Below, piece after piece: positions 61,201 through 64,000 of a stretch of DNA of 64,000 bases; positions within the stretch are counted from its first letter, which is position 1, and each line of letters begins with the position of its first letter. The stretch lies in NCBI RefSeq assembly GCF_000276665.1, contig NW_004955475.1:5453710-5517709 (forward strand), given 5' to 3'. The stretch is from Chinchilla lanigera (lineage: Eukaryota; Chordata; Mammalia; Rodentia; Chinchillidae). A program made the translations under genes and the position numbers. Under the pieces are notes generated by a model that was not told the origin of the DNA, ran no database searches, and saw only the letters and a program-made list of their open reading frames with translations.

Positions 61201-62272
61201 ATTATTCATGATTCTCGATGGCCCTTTGCATGTCTATGGAGTTTACAGGAGTGGCAATTAATTGTGAGTGATGAGTATTTCGTGTGTCGTCTTTATTTTA
61301 GTTACCATGGCCAAACAAAATTGATCAGTTTTGATGATTTTCCAAGACAAAAAAATGTACTTTTTTACTTCATTGAAAGGTTTACAGAAAACTTGAAATT
61401 TGACTATTGACAGACATTTTGCTGGAACATAGTCATACATATTTCCTCTAAACTAAATAATGGGTTATACTCTTTTCTCACAGGTATTGTGTGATTATTT
61501 AATGATTTAAATTTTGCCTTTGAACATTACTGTCTGAGCAAAGCTTCTAATATTAAGAGAAATTGCATGCTATGTCATGCAATCTGTGATTCCTTATAAA
61601 GCACTGAAAAACATGGTAAAGTATATTTTTATAGACAAAGTTTGTTAAAAAGGCCACAGAACTTGCAAATAAGCCAAAAATGTAAACTAGAGTACTTAAA
61701 TACAGAACCTGTATACTTAACGTCTGTTTTCTGTTTTTCTCACATCAAATGGAAATGGATATTTGTTATAGTACTCATACCTGCAAAGTTGTCTTGGCTG
61801 GTGGTAATTTTATTTTTGATTTATTTATTTATTTCTTTATTTATTTTTTGGTTTTTCTCCGGTACTGGGAACTGAACTCACGACCTTGCGCTTGCCAGGC
61901 AGGCGCTTTGCCGCTGAGCTAAAACCCCAGCCCCTTATTTTTGATTTATACAGTGGTATGCTTATCAGCCAGAATTATATGATCTCAGGCACTGGAACAT
62001 TAGCAGATGCTAAACTTTTTGACAGTGATGTGATTTCCTTTAAAAGAAACCACAGTAAAGTGCCATAGAAAACAAGTTTTCAGTTTCTCAACTCGGAAGG
62101 AATCAACATTAAAACCCTAGAAATGGGCATTGGAAATCTTGATTAACACTTACTTTTTCAGTTTGGTAAACTTGGCATTCATACTACTGTGTTTCTGATT
62201 CATCTCTTGCACTTCGGTCATCATTTTTTGCAACTCTTCAGTGTAGAGTTTCACATCCTCCATTTTCATTGG
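45107..62272 (-). CDS. Hsf3: Heat-shock factor gene, 3' exons (probable Hsf3, partial)
   Basis: Heat-shock transcription factors bind heat-shock elements as trimers in the nucleus. The window holds the exons after the DNA-binding domain. Exons 62154-62272, 60022-60097, 59714-59775, 55854-55938, 55517-55650, 51254-51478 and 49003-49096 have consensus splice sites and join in one open frame (265 codons). The first three encode HR-A/B: an [16 protein letters not shown] heptad region, the LRQKH.EQQ signature and ILQFIL, all aligned without gaps to HSF1. Later exons are acidic and include an HR-C-like [13 protein letters not shown] stop lies at 48403 or, by another splice path, at 45107. The DNA-binding domain should lie beyond the right edge. 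Mouse Hsf3 is X-linked near Vsig4 and the human counterpart is reported as a pseudogene, so synteny picks Hsf3 over HSF1, 2 or 4. The call would be wrong if upstream exons are disabled. Confidence 0.85.
46500..46517 (-). CDS. Candidate 18-base Hsf3 micro-exon
   Basis: ACGTACTAGGCATGTTAG lies between an excellent acceptor (TTTTCTTTCTGCCAG) and an excellent donor (GTAAGTCC). In phase 1-1 it encodes VLGML, and its last base completes the Asp codon of the exon at 45306. Very short exons are easily mimicked by chance, so this stays tentative. Confidence 0.45.
47390..47815 (-). mobile_element. L1 3' end, minus orientation
   Basis: The reverse complement shows the L1 3' series (CATCAGTAGAGGAATGGTTA, GTGGTATTTACACAGAATGG, a CATTTGTAACAAAATGGATG segment). 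It lies in the Hsf3 3' region. Confidence 0.72.
47930..48055 (-). repeat. Diverged 7SL-type SINE, minus orientation
   Basis: GAGTCTCACTATGTGGCCCA and GATCCTCCTACCTCAACCTC are recognisable, but ends are unclear. Confidence 0.6.
48403..48483 (-). CDS. Hsf3: Hsf3 exon with in-frame stop, or spliced at 48423
   Basis: A strong acceptor (CTTTTTTTTCTTTTCAG) precedes [20 protein letters not shown], in frame with the previous exon. If it is terminal the frame runs CVMAET then TAA at 48403-48405. If it is internal, the only GT giving the phase needed downstream is at 48421-48422 (GCGT|GTGTTA), a weak donor. Which is used cannot be settled from sequence. Confidence 0.6.
   Translation of the reverse strand, partial: PVSSELPNLVTNETETLRNACVMAET
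49003..49096 (-). CDS. Hsf3: Hsf3 exon: HR-C-like segment
   Basis: A 94-base exon from acceptor CATTCAAG to donor GAG|GTAAGT, reading [20 protein letters not shown] then [11 protein letters not shown]. The L..LNSLLS spacing resembles the HR-C repeat of HSF1 and HSF2 (a DNLQTMLSS-type motif). It ends phase 0. Confidence 0.78.
49097..51253 (-). other. Hsf3 intron, unique sequence
   Basis: GTATAC donor at 51253, CATTCAAG acceptor at 49097. No SINE, L1 or exon is recognised in these 2.1 kb, which is notable in so repeat-rich a window. Confidence 0.6.
51254..51478 (-). CDS. Hsf3: Hsf3 exon: acidic regulatory region
   Basis: A 225-base exon from acceptor TTTCTCAG to donor CAG|GTATAC, reading [20 protein letters not shown] and onward through an acidic stretch that includes [16 protein letters not shown]. 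Acidic and hydrophobic spacing of this sort is typical of HSF regulatory and activation regions. Phase 2 at both ends. Confidence 0.8.
51931..52075 (-). repeat. B1-type SINE, minus orientation
   Basis: TTGAGCCAGATAGTGTTGTG, CTCCTGCCTCCGCCTCCCAA and GTGCTGGAATTGCAAGCATG. Preceded by a CT-rich tract (51873-51930). Confidence 0.82.
52088..52183 (-). repeat. ID-type SINE, minus orientation
   Basis: A T run, then TACTGGGAATCGAACTCACA, CTTGCCAGGCAGGCTCTTG and the reversed head. AATTCCATTAATTTCT before it and AATTCTGTTAATTTCT after it are the likely duplication, two changes apart. Confidence 0.87.
52445..52680 (+). mobile_element. L1 3' UTR fragment
   Basis: GCCCACCAACAGATAAATGG and ACATGGTATATATACACAAT followed by AGTGAAATAAATAAGC, the usual mammalian L1 3' sequence order. 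Confidence 0.75.
52755..52990 (+). pseudogene. Mariner transposase C-terminal remnant
   Basis: In one frame broken by stops it reads [48 protein letters not shown] and WDKC. This is the C-terminal pattern of mammalian mariner transposases (D-x-x-L-F-x-K-x-K, then F-x-K-W-x-x-R-W-D-x-C). At least five in-frame stops. The catalytic region is not seen. Confidence 0.7.
53914..53984 (+). repeat. tRNA-type SINE, diverged
   Basis: ACAGTGGTAAAGTGCTTGC and GTGCAAGGTCCTAGGCTCAG resemble an older ID-type body. It ends directly in a (CA)n tract. Confidence 0.65.
53985..54023. repeat. (CA)n microsatellite
   Basis: About 19 CA units, probably grown from the A-rich tail of the SINE next to it. Confidence 0.95.
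54110..55000 (+). mobile_element. L1 3' part (end of ORF2 and 3' UTR)
   Basis: Classic L1 order: CATGCAAATCAAAATCACTA, TACACTGTTGGTAGGAATTG, TATTCACAGTAGCTGAAATC, GCAACATGGATGAAACTGGA and ACATTCTCATTTGTTTGTGG. 5'-truncated and old. Confidence 0.85.
55517..55650 (-). CDS. Hsf3: Hsf3 exon: lysine- and glutamate-rich linker
   Basis: A 134-base exon, acceptor CTATTTAG and donor GG|GTAAGC, with 44 codons beginning [19 protein letters not shown] and ending near [10 protein letters not shown]. Phase 0 in, phase 2 out, matching both neighbours. Confidence 0.75.
55854..55938 (-). CDS. Hsf3: Hsf3 exon: linker
   Basis: An 85-base exon, acceptor TTGCAG and donor GTAAGA, reading [20 protein letters not shown] then PEEKEKEA. 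Phase 2 in, phase 0 out. It is not conserved with HSF1; support comes from the splice sites, phase and position. Confidence 0.75.
56205..56322 (-). repeat. B1-type SINE, minus orientation
   Basis: GTGAGACAGGGTCTCACTGC and GTTTCAGCCTTACAAGTGC, then CACTATGCCTGGCC. Confidence 0.85.
56654..57020. mobile_element. Tigger/MITE-type element with terminal inverted repeats
   Basis: Left end CAGACATTCCTCATTTAACA; the reverse complement of the right end is CAAACATTATTCATTTATCA. TA flanks both ends. About 367 bp, no coding capacity. Confidence 0.6.
57101..57210 (-). repeat. ID-type SINE with 16-bp target-site duplication
   Basis: TGATGCATAAATTTTT is repeated exactly at 57085-57100 and 57211-57226. Near-consensus body (GGAACCGGGAACTGAACTC, CTTGCGCTTGCCAGGCAGG). 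Confidence 0.93.
57254..57625. mobile_element. Tigger-type element with terminal inverted repeats
   Basis: Starts CAGTACATCCCCTACTTAC and ends with the reverse complement of CAGTAAGTCCCCAATTTATG. TA is present at both flanks (57252-57253, 57626-57627). About 372 bp, non-coding, old. Confidence 0.7.
58221..58258. repeat. (TG)n microsatellite
   Basis: About 19 TG units followed by a GAGA-rich tract. Confidence 0.95.
59022..59110 (+). repeat. ID-type SINE, diverged
   Basis: GGTCTGGGGTATTAGCTCAG and CCTGGATTAAATCCCCGGC, then (AAAT)n-like tail. Confidence 0.72.
59348..59472 (-). repeat. B1-type SINE, minus orientation
   Basis: GTGACAGGGCCTTGCCACAT, CCTCCTGCTTCAGCCTCCCA, ATTATAGGCATGCAACACC. Confidence 0.85.
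59714..59775 (-). CDS. Hsf3: Hsf3 exon: end of HR-B
   Basis: A 62-base exon from acceptor TTTTTAG to donor AAG|GTAAA, reading [26 protein letters not shown] matches the conserved LIQFLI of HSF HR-B. The basic residues that follow are where family members carry part of a nuclear localisation signal. Confidence 0.85.
60022..60097 (-). CDS. Hsf3: Hsf3 exon: HR-A/B core with LRQKH signature
   Basis: A 76-base exon reading [20 protein letters not shown] then RLLTQ after a split Lys codon. LRQKH followed by QQ is the most diagnostic stretch of vertebrate HSF trimerisation domains. The acceptor CTATGGCAG has a modest pyrimidine tract; the donor is CAG|GTATTG. Joining to the previous exon gives gap-free alignment with HSF1. 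Confidence 0.88.
60312..60405 (+). repeat. ID-type SINE
   Basis: GAATATAGCTCAGAGGCACA and GGCAAGTGTGAGGTTTTGAG with an A/C-rich tail. An inverted tRNA-type SINE follows at 60425. Confidence 0.83.
60425..60520 (-). repeat. tRNA-type SINE, minus orientation
   Basis: GGGGATTTAACCCAAAGC and AGAGCTCTACCACTGAGTCA are a reversed tRNA-like body of a subtype different from the main ID copies. Confidence 0.65.
61825..61934 (-). repeat. ID-type SINE with 15-bp target-site duplication
   Basis: TTATTTTTGATTTAT flanks it exactly at 61810-61824 and 61935-61949. The body is near consensus, so it is among the youngest copies here. Confidence 0.93.
62154..62272 (-). CDS. Hsf3: Hsf3 exon: start of HR-A coiled coil
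   Basis: A 119-base exon from acceptor GGGGCAG to donor GTAAGTG, reading [20 protein letters not shown], then [19 protein letters not shown]. It aligns with HSF1 just after the DNA-binding domain, where the HR-A heptads begin. It ends phase 2. Confidence 0.85.
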
Positions 62273-64000
62273 CTGCCCCTCGAGTAGAAGCAAAATACAG
62301 TTGGGCTGGTTACAAATACCATCAATTTCGTTATGGACACTTATGAAAGGGTAAAGAGGCATGATTAATCTACAACAGTAGACTAAATTCTGTAAGTATG
62401 CCTCTGTTCTAGCAATAAGCAAGCTGTTTCGTATATAACAGTTATTACATACATTATCATCTCCTTCACTAAGTTGAAAGCTTCTGAAAGGTTAGAAATA
62501 TGGTCTCCTGCTGTCTTCTCGTCTTCTATTCACAGCTCAATACCTTACACATAGTTGGCCAAGAATAAATATTGACTAAATTTAACATATATTTTTGAGT
62601 AAAATGTATAAATTACTCAAAAAATGGGTACATTTCTGTATGAAAATGGGTGAATCACAGTTTTTATCTCTAAGGAATGGAAAATATACTTTAGGGAGAA
62701 TAACATATGTAAACCAAGAACTATAAGAAAATAGAAAATGTAAAAGAAAACATATGTGACTTTGACACACAGGGTAGCATATTAATTTAAAAACATATCT
62801 CATTCCATTTAACCTTGAACTCTGACATTTACCCAGCCCCTCCCTGTTAAGAGTGATTATGAACAGTGTTGGGGAAGAGATTTTATCTTGTAGATAATAA
62901 ACAATGTGGTTAATTCTCAGAAACAATCAAAAATGGGATATAGAGTCATTTTGTAGGCCTACTAGGATAGGAGCATGTTGAACTGGATGTTTGATAAAAA
63001 AGAAGCCATTTTAGGCTTTAAAATTCATAATAATATCAATAATAACAATGTTGTGATTATTTCCACAAGTGGTGACTAAACAGACCACCAACTGTTCTGA
63101 GTATAGCTATAAGATGTATCATCATCTTATTTAATAGATGTTTCAAAAGTCTCATTTATTCGGAATCTCACAATACAGGCACAATAAAGGTTTTATTCAA
63201 ACATTTAATACTGGTAGGAGAGATAATACAACTAAAACTTTAACAAAATAAGGCAACACTTCAATTACTCTAAGTTGAGGCTTTATCTCATACCACCACT
63301 GAATAAGCCTGAGTTCTACTAAAAAAGGAACTACAGACTTTACATACCTCAGATTGAAACTCGGAAATTATAAATAAAAACTTCCAACTTTTTTTTTAAT
63401 CTCTCATAAAGGTATCTGAAAAATGAGCTTATCTGTCAAATATCCCTTGTGTAATTAAAAAAGCAGGAGAAAAGTTCATATATTTAAATAAACAAGATAA
63501 CTGTATGAAAAGCAGTATGTAGTAAAACACTAAAAGAGCACCACAGATGCTATATAGTATTTTATTAGGATTCAGAAGAAGATGCAATTACATTTGTAGT
63601 GAATTTAATGCCTGTTTTGATTCTGTGACAATGAAGATATTTTCTGCCATTTGTTTAGCCCTTAATTTGACCATCTTTTCTATGGATGGTATGTATCATT
63701 GCCCAAATAGTCACTAAACCTCTAGACTCAAAAGCTAGTAAGTCAACACAATATTAGAAAAAAAGCATTTGAAGGCTTTTTTTTCTTCTCTAAGAAAACA
63801 AAAATATGATATTTCTTCTAAGTACCAATATTGTGAGTTGCACTATTGAATGGTATATGAGAGCCACCATTACCCATGTAGAAGCTATAAATTAAAATTA
63901 AATGTAAGTTAGGTCATATGTATAAATATTTATAATGGGATCGGTTTCTGATTTAACTTAATTTAGCTTTGTATTTCTTTTTTTTTTTTTTTTTTTTTTA
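62273..64000. other. Right edge, inside Hsf3; no exon seen
   Basis: AT-rich sequence expected to be the intron upstream of the HR-A exon. I find no DNA-binding-domain exon. A T run of about 22 bases ends the window and may be the tail of a minus-strand retroposon. Confidence 0.5.

Overview
The window is mammalian nuclear DNA: AT-rich, intron-rich and full of retrotransposons. The SINE content points to a rodent. There are about sixteen tRNA-derived ID-type SINEs, several with intact target-site duplications, plus 7SL-derived B1-type SINEs, one apparently fused to a tRNA-like head. I saw no clear murine B2 or B4 copies. VSIG4 keeps both Ig exons, whereas mouse VSIG4 is known to have one Ig domain, so a non-murine rodent is likely; a castorimorph is only a guess. 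Linkage of VSIG4 to an HSF3-type gene matches the mouse X chromosome.

Two genes are supported, both on the minus strand. VSIG4 (complement receptor CRIg of tissue macrophages) is complete: eight coding exons from the signal-peptide exon (27660-27714) down to a stop at 8406, with a candidate poly(A) signal at 7822-7827. All exon phases agree and give 355 residues. Two oddities stand out. The intron between exons 5 and 6 appears to use a GC donor. The last exon has an in-frame TAG that removes about 44 residues still recognisable after it.

Upstream of VSIG4, from about 45.1 kb to beyond the right edge, lie the 3' exons of an HSF-family gene, best read as Hsf3. They encode the HR-A/B oligomerisation coiled coil, a linker, an acidic region and an HR-C-like segment. 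The DNA-binding-domain exons are not seen and should lie to the right of the window. Seven exons join in one open frame. The 3' end is ambiguous: either a stop-containing exon at 48.4 kb or a path through an 18-base mini-exon at 46.5 kb to a last exon at 45.1-45.3 kb.

Between the genes (28-45 kb) is a block of mobile DNA. It holds a minus-strand L1 with tandem 5' promoter-like monomers but no 3' third of ORF2 (28.8-33.7 kb). It also holds a composite retroelement (37.2-39.05 kb) in which 82-bp GC-rich tandem repeats, a broken retroviral gag-like segment and an L1-tail-like 3' module with a poly(A) tract are bounded by a 13-bp target-site duplication. That layout resembles primate SVA/LAVA elements and is the best candidate here for an undescribed element. 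Relatives of its 3' module occur at 6.1, 18.5 and 35.9 kb. DNA-transposon remnants with visible terminal inverted repeats lie at 24.5, 56.7 and 57.3 kb. The left 7.8 kb and the stretch 39.5-45 kb hold repeats and no gene I can support.
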